This document shows, piece after piece, positions 23,490 to 30,672 of a stretch of DNA of 46,396 nucleotides. Numbering within the stretch: the first letter of the stretch is position 1; each line of letters opens with the position of its first letter. Below the pieces are notes generated by a model that was given only the letters and a program-made list of their open reading frames with translations, was not told the DNA's origin and did no database searches. The DNA is from Acidimicrobiales bacterium. Lineage in GTDB: Bacteria > Actinomycetota > Acidimicrobiia > Acidimicrobiales > RAAP-2. Location of the stretch: assembly GCA_017883065.1 (NCBI GenBank), contig JADGOG010000006.1:1-46396 (forward strand). The letters run 5' to 3'. The position numbers and the translations under genes were made by a program.

Positions 23490-24269
23490 TTACGCAAGCG
23501 GGCCTACCACACCGCCCCTCAGCGCGCACAACAATGTGCCCGCGGCGACGGCCGCAGTCTCCGCCCGGAGCACGGTCCGCCCGAGGCCGACCCCGTCGCC
23601 CCAGCGGGAGACTTCGTCGTCGTCCCATCCCCCTTCGGGACCGACCGCGATCACCGGAGGGGTGAGTCCCGGACGCCGTCCGCCCATGCGGGCCAGGCAT
23701 GGACGGGCGCCCGTCAGGGTGGCCAGACCGTCCAGATCCATCACCGGGGTCACCTCCGGCAGCCAGGTCCGACGACACTGGGCCGACGCCTCGCGGGCCA
23801 CCCGCCGCAGCCGGTCGACCGCCCGATCGCCGCGCTGGCCCTCCCACCGCACCACCGACCGGCTCGACCGCAGGGGGACGATGCGGTCCACGCCCAGTTC
23901 GGTGAGCTTCTGGGTGACCCACTCGGGGCGCTCACCCTTGGTGGGGACGAAGGCGACGGTGATCACCGGGTCGGGACCGGGCTGGGTGGACGGAGATCCC
24001 GCCACCACCAGGGACACCGGTGCCCTCCGCCGCTTGGATCCCCCACCCGGCGTCGCTCCACCGTCGGCCAGTCCCGACAGCCGGCACGGCACCCACCCAC
24101 CGGCACCGTCGGAGGCGATGACCGTCTCGTCGTCGCCCAGACGCAGGACGTTGACCAGATGGTGGGCGTCCTCCTCGACAAGCACCGGTGCCCGCACGTC
24201 GTCCACGAAGACCATGGACGCCGCCGCCACCAGGGCAGGTTCCGGCCCAAGCGGCAGACCCGCGGTCAT
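23490..24269 (-). CDS. rsmE: 16S rRNA (uracil(1498)-N(3))-methyltransferase RsmE
   Basis: RsmE methylates U1498 of 16S rRNA in the decoding region using SAM. This 259-residue protein has an N-terminal PUA-like domain (HHLVNVLRLGDDETVIASDG). The SPOUT (alpha/beta-knot) domain has the conserved KLTELGVDRIVPLRSSRSVV, REASAQCRRTWLPEV, the SAM site VIAVGPEGGWDDDEV, and LGRTVLRAETAAVAA near the C-terminus. The ATG lies 2 nt after the dnaJ stop. The hrcA-dnaJ-rsmE order is conserved in actinobacteria. The 187-bp gap before the bldD-like gene holds a weak hairpin (23438-23450, CTCCT-AGA-AGGAG) and no obvious gene. Confidence 0.94.
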   Translation of the reverse strand: MTAGLPLGPEPALVAAASMVFVDDVRAPVLVEEDAHHLVNVLRLGDDETVIASDGAGGWVPCRLSGLADGGATPGGGSKRRRAPVSLVVAGSPSTQPGPDPVITVAFVPTKGERPEWVTQKLTELGVDRIVPLRSSRSVVRWEGQRGDRAVDRLRRVAREASAQCRRTWLPEVTPVMDLDGLATLTGARPCLARMGGRRPGLTPPVIAVGPEGGWDDDEVSRWGDGVGLGRTVLRAETAAVAAGTLLCALRGGVVGPLA

Positions 24270-24271
24270 GC

Positions 24272-25417
24272 TCAGCTCAGTGCCGAGCGCAGCTTCGAGA
24301 AGATCCCCTCGGTGTGGGGAGCGTTCCCCAGGTCCTCGCCACGAGCCATGGCCAGTGCGGCCAGGAGCTCGCGCTGGTGGTCGTCGAGATCGTTCGGCGT
24401 GTCCACCTCGACGTGGACGAAGAGGTCGCCGCGGCCCCGGCCTCGCAGCTTGGGGACGCCGAGCCCCTTCAGCTGGATGACCTCACCGCTGTGGGTACCG
24501 GCGGCGATGGACAGGTCGCGGGTGTCGTCAAGCGTGTCGAAGTGCACGCTGCCGCCCAGCGCGGCCATGGTCACCGGGATGTGGACGGCGGCATGGAGGT
24601 CGACCCCGTTGCGCTCGAAGACCGGGTCGGGTTGGACCGACACGTGCACGAAGAGGGCTCCGTTGGGACCTCCCCGGAACCCGGCCGGTCCGTGGCCGGC
24701 CAGGCGGAGGGTGCTGCCGTCGTCCACCCCGGCCGGGATGTCCACCGTCAAGGTCCGTTGCTCGTTCCTCCGACCCTCGCCGCGACAGTCGGGGCACGGG
24801 TCGTCGATGGACTGCCCGGTCCCCTGGCAGCGGTTGCAGGGCACCGCGGTGATCACCTGCCCGAGGATGGACTGCCGCACCCGGCGGAGCTCGCCGGCGC
24901 CCTGGCACTCGGGGCACCGCACCGGCGAGGTACCGGGGCGGGCACCGGTTCCCTCGCACGACTCGCAGTGCACCGGCGTCTGGACGTCCACATCGTGCTG
25001 GACCCCGAACACCGCCTCGCGGAAGCTGAGCCGGAGAACCAGTTCGGCATCGGGGCCGGGCATCGGTCCGGTACGCCCGGACCGGCCACCGGCGCCGGTC
25101 CCGCCCATCCCGTTGAAGAACGCGTCGAACAGGTCGCCCAACCCTCCGGAGAAGGGATCGCCCGAGGCTCCGCCACCACCGGCGGCGGCGCCGAACACCC
25201 CCTCGGCGCCGAAGCGGTCGTACCGGGCCCGGCGCTCCGGATCCTTCAGGACCTCATAGGCCAGGCTGATCTCCTTGAACTGCTCGCCGTTGTCGGCGTC
25301 GCCCTGGTTGGCGTCGGGGTGGAACTCCCTCGCCCTGGCCCGGTAGGCGCGCTTGAGCTCGTCGTCGGTGGCGTTGCGGCTCACGCCGAGCAGCTCGTAG
25401 AGGTCGGCGGTGGTCAT
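24272..25417 (-). CDS. dnaJ: Chaperone protein DnaJ (type I, DnaJ2-like)
   Basis: DnaJ is the Hsp40 co-chaperone that delivers clients to DnaK and stimulates its ATPase. The 381-residue protein starts at ATG 25417 (ATGA overlap with hrcA). The J domain covers residues 1-70, with the HPD motif in AREFHPDANQGD. A Gly/Phe-rich linker follows (GGGGASGDPFSGGLGDLF). The zinc domain has four C-x2-C-x-G-x-G-type repeats (CESCEGTG, CPECQGAG, CNRCQGTG, CPDCRGEG). The C-terminal substrate-binding and dimerisation domains are complete. It lies in the HrcA-controlled operon behind a CIRCE element, so it should be heat-inducible. A second dnaJ is usual beside dnaK/grpE elsewhere; none is in this window. 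Confidence 0.95.
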   Translation of the reverse strand: MTTADLYELLGVSRNATDDELKRAYRARAREFHPDANQGDADNGEQFKEISLAYEVLKDPERRARYDRFGAEGVFGAAAGGGGASGDPFSGGLGDLFDAFFNGMGGTGAGGRSGRTGPMPGPDAELVLRLSFREAVFGVQHDVDVQTPVHCESCEGTGARPGTSPVRCPECQGAGELRRVRQSILGQVITAVPCNRCQGTGQSIDDPCPDCRGEGRRNEQRTLTVDIPAGVDDGSTLRLAGHGPAGFRGGPNGALFVHVSVQPDPVFERNGVDLHAAVHIPVTMAALGGSVHFDTLDDTRDLSIAAGTHSGEVIQLKGLGVPKLRGRGRGDLFVHVEVDTPNDLDDHQRELLAALAMARGEDLGNAPHTEGIFSKLRSALS

Positions 25418-26478
25418 CGGCTCGGCTCGCTCAGCCGCTGCCCCAACCGGTCCCCCACCACGCGGGCGGCGGCCAGGGCCAGGGGGTAGTTCATCCGGGT
25501 GGGACCGAGCAGTCCGATGGTGCCCGCCTCCACGCCGTCCACGGAGACCGGCATCACCACGATGGCGCACGATGCCAGCGGCTCCACCCCGTGCTCGGTG
25601 CCGATGGCCACCGACAGGCCGGTGTCCAGGATGTCCCGCAGCAGGGTCACCACCACCAACTGCTGCTCGAGGATGCCGAGCACCGAGCGCACCGTGTCGA
25701 CGGCGTCGAAGGCGGCGGCCATCCTGGACGAGCCGCCCACGAAGAGCTGGTCGACGGCCTCGGCGCTCCCGAGCGACCGCAGGGCGTCGACCGCGATGGC
25801 AACGACCGTGTCGGTCTTCGGATCACCGGTAGGGACGACAAGTGGTCCCACCTGGGTGATCGGGAGGCCGAGCGAGTGGGCGGCGAGTCGCGACGCGGCG
25901 TCGGCCAGGCGGATCTCGTCGACCTCGTCGGGCAGTTCGACCGACTGCTTCTGGACCGCACCGTCGGCCAGCACCACCACCAACAAGGCCAGGCGCTGGC
26001 CGAGGCCGACCAGCTGGACCGATCGGATGGCCGCCGACTCGTGGGACGGACCGACCACCATGGCGGTGCAGTCGGTCAGGTCGGCCAGGAGGCCCGAGGT
26101 CCGCTCGAGCATGGATTCGATCTCTCCGTGGGCATGGTCGAAGAACTGGCGCACCTGCTGGCGACCCACCGGGTCGAGGGAGCCTGGCCGTCCCAGGTGG
26201 TCGACGAAGAAGCGGTACCCCTTGTCGGTGGGGATCCGGCCGGCGCTGGTGTGCGGTTGGGCGAGGTACCCGTCCCGCTCCAGGGCAGCCATGTCCGAAC
26301 GCACCGTGGCCGATGAGACACTGACCCCGGGGGCGTCCACCACGTGCTGGGAGCCGACCGGCTGCGCGGAACCTATGTACTCGGTGACCACGGCGTTGAG
26401 GATGGCCGCCTTGCGGGCGTCGAGCGCCCCCGCACCGGTGGCACCGTCCTCGGTTCGATTGTCGTCAGTGGTCGGCAT
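25414..26478 (-). CDS. hrcA: Heat-inducible transcription repressor HrcA
   Basis: HrcA represses heat-shock genes by binding CIRCE operators and needs GroE for activity. The 354-residue protein starts at ATG 26478 (MPTTDDNRTED). Residues about 20-95 form a winged helix (ARKAAILNAVVTEYIGSAQP, SSATVRSDMAALERDGYL) ending in the family motif PHTSAGRIPTDKGYRFFVD. The rest is the GAF-like/inserted dimerisation domain typical of HrcA, ending VGLLGPTRMNYPLALAAARV-like (GLLGPTRMNYPLALAAARVV). A CIRCE palindrome lies 68 nt upstream, indicating autoregulation, and dnaJ is coupled downstream. The longer ORF to 26616 runs through the operator and is rejected. Confidence 0.95.
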   Translation of the reverse strand: MPTTDDNRTEDGATGAGALDARKAAILNAVVTEYIGSAQPVGSQHVVDAPGVSVSSATVRSDMAALERDGYLAQPHTSAGRIPTDKGYRFFVDHLGRPGSLDPVGRQQVRQFFDHAHGEIESMLERTSGLLADLTDCTAMVVGPSHESAAIRSVQLVGLGQRLALLVVVLADGAVQKQSVELPDEVDEIRLADAASRLAAHSLGLPITQVGPLVVPTGDPKTDTVVAIAVDALRSLGSAEAVDQLFVGGSSRMAAAFDAVDTVRSVLGILEQQLVVVTLLRDILDTGLSVAIGTEHGVEPLASCAIVVMPVSVDGVEAGTIGLLGPTRMNYPLALAAARVVGDRLGQRLSEPSR

Positions 26479-26545
26479 GGGCGTCTCGCTCGGGCGCTCT
26501 CCCGTGACTGCCGACTGGATCGGCTGGACCCGGGTGCGCGAAGGG

Positions 26546-26572
26546 TTGGCACTCCACTCTAGTGAGTGCTGA
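26546..26572. promoter_or_regulatory. CIRCE operator of hrcA-dnaJ
   Basis: TTGGCACTC-N9-GAGTGCTGA matches the consensus TTAGCACTC-N9-GAGTGCTAA, with a conservative change in each arm. Read toward hrcA, the 9-nt spacer contains most of TAGAGT (26556-26561), a TANNNT -10 hexamer. HrcA binding would therefore cover the core promoter directly. Confidence 0.92.
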
Positions 26573-26699
26573 CCCCTCTCGGGCTGCCAGGGCGGGGCCG
26601 CAGGCGGCAACTGCACCGGGACTGCACCCGACCCCCATGGCCAGGACGTCCTACCCCGGTGGGATGCCGGACCGTCGGAACCGGAGCCCGGACCCCGGA

Positions 26700-27359
26700 T
26701 CAGGCGGGGGCGACGAACATGCGGGCGGTCATGGCCGGCCCCAGGGCGATGGCCGACTCGCCCACCAGCAGGGTGAGGGTGCCGTCAGGAGCCTTGGCCT
26801 GGACCAGCGCGGTCGTGCCCGGGGTGAGCCCGTGGTCGCCGAGGTAGGTCAGTGAGGCGGCGTCGTGCTCCACGCTTTCGGTGATGCGCTCGAGGCGGAT
26901 CCGCTCACCGGGCACCGCCTCGTCCAAGGGGCTCTGGGCAGGCCCGTCCGACGCCACGCCCGGAATGGGATTGCCGTGCGGGCAGGTGGTCGGGTTGCCC
27001 AGGAGCGCCACCAGCCGCTCCTCGACATCGTCGGAGATCACGTGCTCCCACCGACCGGCCTCCGCGTGGGCCTTGTCCCAGTCGAGGCCGATGACGTCCA
27101 CCAGCAGGCGCTCGGCCAGGCGGTGCTTGCGCACCACGCCCTCGGCCAGAGCCGTGCCCTTGGCGGTCATGGCGATCTGGCGGGAGCTGCGGGTGATCAG
27201 GTCATCGGACTCGAGACGGTCCAGCATCTCCGACACCGAGGGCGCCGCCTTGTCCAGGCGCTCGGCCAGACGAGCCTGGATGACCGGGATACCTTCTTCC
27301 TCGAGGGCGAAGATGGTTTCGAGGTACTCCTCGACCGGCGGGTGGAATCGGTCAAGCAC
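26700..27359 (-). CDS. DtxR/IdeR-family metal-dependent repressor
   Basis: This 219-residue regulator starts at GTG 27359, with TAGGAT 7 nt ahead. The N-terminal winged helix (VEEYLETIFALEEEGIPVIQ, RLDKAAPSVSEMLDRLESDD) is followed by the metal-binding/dimerisation domain (KHRLAERLLVDVIGLDWDKA, RWEHVISDDVEERL, HGNPIPG). The C-terminal SH3-like FeoA domain (about 145-219) is intact. The His/Glu ligands of both metal sites are largely kept, but the residue matching DtxR Cys102 (EACRWEHV) is Gly (EAGRWEHV). Fe2+ versus Mn2+ specificity is thus uncertain. It is divergent from the small acidic protein gene. No iron- or manganese-uptake genes are adjacent, so its regulon lies elsewhere. Confidence 0.9.
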   Translation of the reverse strand: MLDRFHPPVEEYLETIFALEEEGIPVIQARLAERLDKAAPSVSEMLDRLESDDLITRSSRQIAMTAKGTALAEGVVRKHRLAERLLVDVIGLDWDKAHAEAGRWEHVISDDVEERLVALLGNPTTCPHGNPIPGVASDGPAQSPLDEAVPGERIRLERITESVEHDAASLTYLGDHGLTPGTTALVQAKAPDGTLTLLVGESAIALGPAMTARMFVAPA

Positions 27360-27366
27360 GGGAGCG

Positions 27367-27372
27367 ATCCTA
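27367..27372 (-). promoter_or_regulatory. -10 element of the DtxR-family gene (leaderless)
   Basis: TAGGAT on the minus strand, 7 nt (CGCTCCC) before GTG 27359; no Shine-Dalgarno. Confidence 0.4.
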
Positions 27373-27536
27373 CGGCACCGGCGGCGTTCGCGGATCGGTG
27401 AACGAGGGTGGTTCGATACAGGCACGGACGCAGGCCTGGCGGACGATCGCCGGTGGGGCGCCCTGATGATCGCCGGCCCGACCGGTGCGACCACCTGTCC
27501 CCATGGGGCACGGGAGGGACGGAGACGCTCGGGGGC

Positions 27537-27542
27537 TACCGT
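27537..27542 (+). promoter_or_regulatory. -10 element of the small acidic protein gene (leaderless)
   Basis: TACCGT, then GGGTTC, then GTG 27549. It matches TANNNT and the 6-nt spacing and decides the start. Confidence 0.4.
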
Positions 27543-27548
27543 GGGTTC

Positions 27549-27923
27549 GTGGACACCGCCCCCGATCCGACGCCGGACGACGAGGGCGCCCCCACGGGCG
27601 ACTCCCCTGTCGACGGTGACGAGCAGCCGGGCGGCGCGGTGGTCGACAATGAGCTCGAGATCGACGACGACAGGGATCCGCTCCGATTCAACCGCTGGAT
27701 GAAGAGGTCGGCCACCGGCGCCATGATGACCGGCATCAGCCTGGGGCTACGCGAGGCGCTCGAAAACAAGAAGAACCAACCGGCACTGATGATCGAGGCC
27801 TCGGGCGAGCCCGACGATCCCGATCACCCCATCCGGCTTCACTTCGATCCGGACAGCCCGGCAGACACCGTGGCGGTCATCCGTCGTCCGGTGGAGCCCG
27901 ACGAGACGCCCCCACCCGGGTGA
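27549..27923 (+). CDS. Small acidic protein of unknown function
   Basis: This 124-residue protein starts at GTG 27549. Residues 1-48 are highly acidic and disordered (DTAPDPTPDDEGAPTGDSPV). A conserved-looking core follows at about 48-75 (RFNRWMKRSATGAMMTGISL, then GLREALENKK), an amphipathic helix with a short hydrophobic face. Residues 78-124 (PALMIEASGEPDDPDHPIRL) are probably beta strands with another acidic tail. The frame could extend upstream to 27408 but that part has biased composition and would ignore the -10 hexamer. The family is not recognised. It is convergent with the PAP2-like gene (33 nt between stops). Confidence 0.65.
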   Translation: MDTAPDPTPDDEGAPTGDSPVDGDEQPGGAVVDNELEIDDDRDPLRFNRWMKRSATGAMMTGISLGLREALENKKNQPALMIEASGEPDDPDHPIRLHFDPDSPADTVAVIRRPVEPDETPPPG

Positions 27924-27956
27924 CCAGGCGCTGAGCCGGCTCGGTCCACCGGTGGT

Positions 27957-28571
27957 TCAGGCCCCCGGCGGAACGGTCCGGTCGACGTGGGACCCGGACC
28001 GGCGTCGCTCCCGGAGGATCCGTTCGACGGCGCCCACTCCGTACCAGGCCAGGCCGTCCACCATCAGCACCACGCCGACCCCGTAGGACACTCCGGCCAG
28101 GGCATCGGTGGGAAGGTGCCACTGGAGCACGATCACCGCCAGGCTCACCCACAGCGTGTAGGCCCCGACCACCACTCCCGTCACCACCCGCCACCGGGCC
28201 GGCGTGACCAGGACGACCGCCGTGGCCAATGCCGCGGCCGCCACTGCGGTGCCCGAGGGATAGGAGAGCGCCCCACCGAGGGTCCGCCCCACCAGCGGCT
28301 TGGCCACCAGTTCGCAGGTGACCAGGGCCAGCGGCGGACCGATCAGGCAGGCCAACCCCCGCGCCCGGTCCCGTCGCACCGTGATGGCGGCGAGGATCAC
28401 CGCTCCGATCACCACGACCAGTGGGTAGCGCAAGCGGGTGACCTCGATGAAGGCCGCGCTCTTGTGGACGTGCACCATGTCGAGCACCACCCGGTCGATC
28501 GGCCCGGGACCAGGCCAAACGGCCAGGTACAACCCACCGACCACCATCACCGAGGTGAGCAGGATGCCCAC
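27957..28571 (-). CDS. PAP2-superfamily membrane protein with degenerate phosphatase motifs
   Basis: From GTG 28571 (AAGAGG 5 nt upstream) this is a 204-residue protein with about six membrane helices, starting VGILLTSVMVVGGLYLAVWP. A longer reading to GTG 28694 adds 41 Arg/Gly-rich residues and would begin inside a strong hairpin, so it is less likely. PAP2 landmarks are K-P-L-V-G-R-T (site 1), YPSGTAVAAAA (site 2) and WHLPTDALAG (site 3). The catalytic His of PSGH is Thr, and the Arg six residues before the site-3 His is Val. It may be an inactive or altered lipid-phosphate phosphatase. Lying beside the glycan island, a role with undecaprenyl-phosphate carriers is possible but unproven. Confidence 0.75.
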   Translation of the reverse strand: MGILLTSVMVVGGLYLAVWPGPGPIDRVVLDMVHVHKSAAFIEVTRLRYPLVVVIGAVILAAITVRRDRARGLACLIGPPLALVTCELVAKPLVGRTLGGALSYPSGTAVAAAALATAVVLVTPARWRVVTGVVVGAYTLWVSLAVIVLQWHLPTDALAGVSYGVGVVLMVDGLAWYGVGAVERILRERRRSGSHVDRTVPPGA

Positions 28572-28685
28572 CAGAACCTCTTGACGCGCCCGGTCGCCGC
28601 GGCCGCCCGCGGGACTCGTCGCCGGCCGTCCAGCTCGCCCGGCGTCCCTCGGTACTATTCCCGAAGCGGCGTTCGGAGCTTCTAC

Positions 28686-28722
28686 CCTCGGCACCCCCCC
28701 AAGGCTATCGGGGTGCCCGAGG
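28686..28722. repeat. Long imperfect hairpin between PAP2-like and hydrolase genes
   Basis: CCTCGGCACCCC (28686-28697) pairs with GGGGTGCCCGAGG (28710-28722) around a 12-nt loop, giving 12 bp with one bulged base. It lies between divergent genes, so it is not an ordinary terminator. It may be an operator, a leader structure or the boundary of the glycan island. Confidence 0.55.
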
Positions 28723-28858
28723 TCAGAGGCATCGAGTGGTTGTCGGAGGGGCCGAGGCCCCCGCGAGGACGGACGATCCCGACTGCCCGGCCATCATTCC
28801 GGTCAAGTGGGCACGTCCGGCAGACGATACAGAGGAGATGTCACGGGCGTCGCCGCTG

Positions 28859-28864
28859 AGGAGG
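28859..28864 (+). promoter_or_regulatory. Shine-Dalgarno of the double-hydrolase gene
   Basis: AGGAGG ends 4 nt before TTG 28869 and only 1 nt before in-frame GTG 28866, which is too close; it therefore favours the TTG start. Confidence 0.5.
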
Positions 28865-28868
28865 AGTG

Positions 28869-30656
28869 TTGAGCACAGTCGTTGAGAGTGCCCCTGTCGA
28901 TTCGACGCCGTTCTGGTTCGGACCGACCGAGCGACCCTTGTTCGGATGGCTGCACCTTCCCGAGGACCACCAGGTCCGCGGCGGTGTCGTCCTGTGCCAA
29001 CCGCTCGGCATCGAGGCATCCTGCGTGTACTACAGCTACCGGCTGCTCGCCGATCAGCTGGCCGCGCAGGGCGTCGCCGTGTTGCGGTACGACTACGACG
29101 GCACGGGCGATTCGTTCGGGAACGAGACCGATCCCGACCGGGTCGAGACATGGCTCTCCAGTGTCACCGTGGCCACCGAGTACCTGGTCGGAATCGGCGT
29201 CGACTCGGTCGGCTTGGTCGGCGTACGGATGGGGGCGCTCTTCGCTGCCCATGAGGCGTCGAGGCGAAGCGACGTGGACGTACTGGTGTTGTGGGACCCG
29301 TGCCTCTCCGGGCGGGCATTCCTCCGTGAGCAGCGCTTCCTCAGGCAGATGAGCGGCGAAGGCGGGCCCGCCGGTGACGATGCGGTCGAAGCGCCCGGAA
29401 TCCGCATCGAACGTGAAACGGTCAAGACCCTCTCCGATCTTGACCTCACCCGTATGCCGGGAGACTTCGCACCTCGGATCCTGACGCTGGTTCCCCCCGA
29501 GGTCTCGCGGCCCAAGGCGCTCGAGCGCCGGCTCGACGACCTGAATGTCGAGTGGCAGGAAGCCACCGGTCAGGTTGCTCTGCTCGATTCGGCCAAGCAG
29601 GTCCCGCCCTACGAGACGATCGACCGGATCACCTCCTGGCTGTCCGATGCCTTCACTGGTCAGCCAGTTCCGGTCGTGCCACCCCGGCCGACCACCGCAG
29701 CCGTGGGCCGGACCTCCTCCGGAAACGAGATCATCGAACGCATGGTCACACTGGGCGACCTCCGCCTGTTCGGCATCGTCACCGAAGGTAACGATACAGG
29801 TGGACGGCCGACTGTGGTGCTGGTGAACGAAGGCGGTACCCATCACATCGGGCAGGCCCGAATCTGGGTGGACTTGGCCCGGTGGCTGGCCGCGCTGGAC
29901 TTCAGGGTGCTGAGGTTCGATCTCAGCGGCAATGGCGACAGCGATCCGCGACCGGGCCAGATCCCCCATGTGGCTCGTGCGTTCGAGGCCATCGAAGACG
30001 TGCGAACCGCCGTCGGTGCCATTGCTCCGGTGGACCCGACCGACGTCGTCCTCATCGGATTCTGCTCGGGCGCGTACCAGGTCGTCGAACAGGCGCTGTC
30101 CGACCCTCCGCAAGGGATCTGCATCATCAATCCCACGTTCTCGTTCGAACCGGCAGAGCCGGCCGGCACTGCCTTTCGACCAGCCAGACAGGTTCCGAAG
30201 CACTGGTTCGTGGCCGCCACCACGCCAGCGATTCGCCTCCTGGGCCGGCGGCGCAACCCCGACGAGCTGAAGCGCTGGATCAAGGCGGTGGAAGTCGGCA
30301 CCTGGACGGCGGCCCTCGCCCGCCGGCATCCCGGGATACCCGAGTACGTCTGGTTCCCCATCAACCGGTTCCTGTTCGAGCGACAGGGCATCACCACACT
30401 CGAACGCATCGTCGGATCCGGGGTCGACACCATGCTGATCGTCGGACCGCACGACCTCCTGCCCCTCTCGTTGGGGGCGACGGGTCAGGTGCGGGCACTC
30501 CGACAGGATCCCCGATTCCACCTGCTGCAGCTGGACGAGCTCGAGCACGCTTCGTGGAGCTTGGAGCAACGTCGCCTGATGATCTCGGTCATCTCCGAGC
30601 ACCTCACCGCAACGTTCGGGGGGCCTCGGTCGCACCGTCCCCCCGGCCGACCCTGA
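28869..30656 (+). CDS. Fused double alpha/beta-hydrolase resembling exosortase-A-associated hydrolases
   Basis: This 595-residue protein (TTG start; 596 from GTG 28866) consists of two alpha/beta-hydrolase modules. Module 1 (about 10-270) has VVLCQPLGIEASCVYYSYRL, LRYDYDGTGDS, GLVGVRMGALFAA and LVLWDPCLSGRAFLREQ. That last sequence resembles exosortase-A system hydrolase 2, which also has Arg at the nucleophile elbow (G-x-R-x-G). Module 2 (about 295-585) has VVLVNEGGTHHIGQARIWVD, LRFDLSGNGDSDPRPGQ and LIGFCSGAYQVVEQAL, with Cys as likely nucleophile (G-x-C-x-G), and resembles hydrolase 1. In exosortase systems these are usually separate genes. It is followed 16 nt later by a glycosyltransferase. 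A role in tailoring or transferring acyl/glycosyl groups on surface glycan is inferred. Confidence 0.8.
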   Translation: MSTVVESAPVDSTPFWFGPTERPLFGWLHLPEDHQVRGGVVLCQPLGIEASCVYYSYRLLADQLAAQGVAVLRYDYDGTGDSFGNETDPDRVETWLSSVTVATEYLVGIGVDSVGLVGVRMGALFAAHEASRRSDVDVLVLWDPCLSGRAFLREQRFLRQMSGEGGPAGDDAVEAPGIRIERETVKTLSDLDLTRMPGDFAPRILTLVPPEVSRPKALERRLDDLNVEWQEATGQVALLDSAKQVPPYETIDRITSWLSDAFTGQPVPVVPPRPTTAAVGRTSSGNEIIERMVTLGDLRLFGIVTEGNDTGGRPTVVLVNEGGTHHIGQARIWVDLARWLAALDFRVLRFDLSGNGDSDPRPGQIPHVARAFEAIEDVRTAVGAIAPVDPTDVVLIGFCSGAYQVVEQALSDPPQGICIINPTFSFEPAEPAGTAFRPARQVPKHWFVAATTPAIRLLGRRRNPDELKRWIKAVEVGTWTAALARRHPGIPEYVWFPINRFLFERQGITTLERIVGSGVDTMLIVGPHDLLPLSLGATGQVRALRQDPRFHLLQLDELEHASWSLEQRRLMISVISEHLTATFGGPRSHRPPGRP

Positions 30657-30672
30657 CACCCCGGATCCGTCG

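Noticed and set aside
28571-28694. 41-residue N-terminal extension of the PAP2-like protein
   Set aside because: Arg/Gly-rich, begins inside a strong hairpin and lacks a ribosome binding site; GTG 28571 has AAGAGG 5 nt upstream. Not fully excluded.
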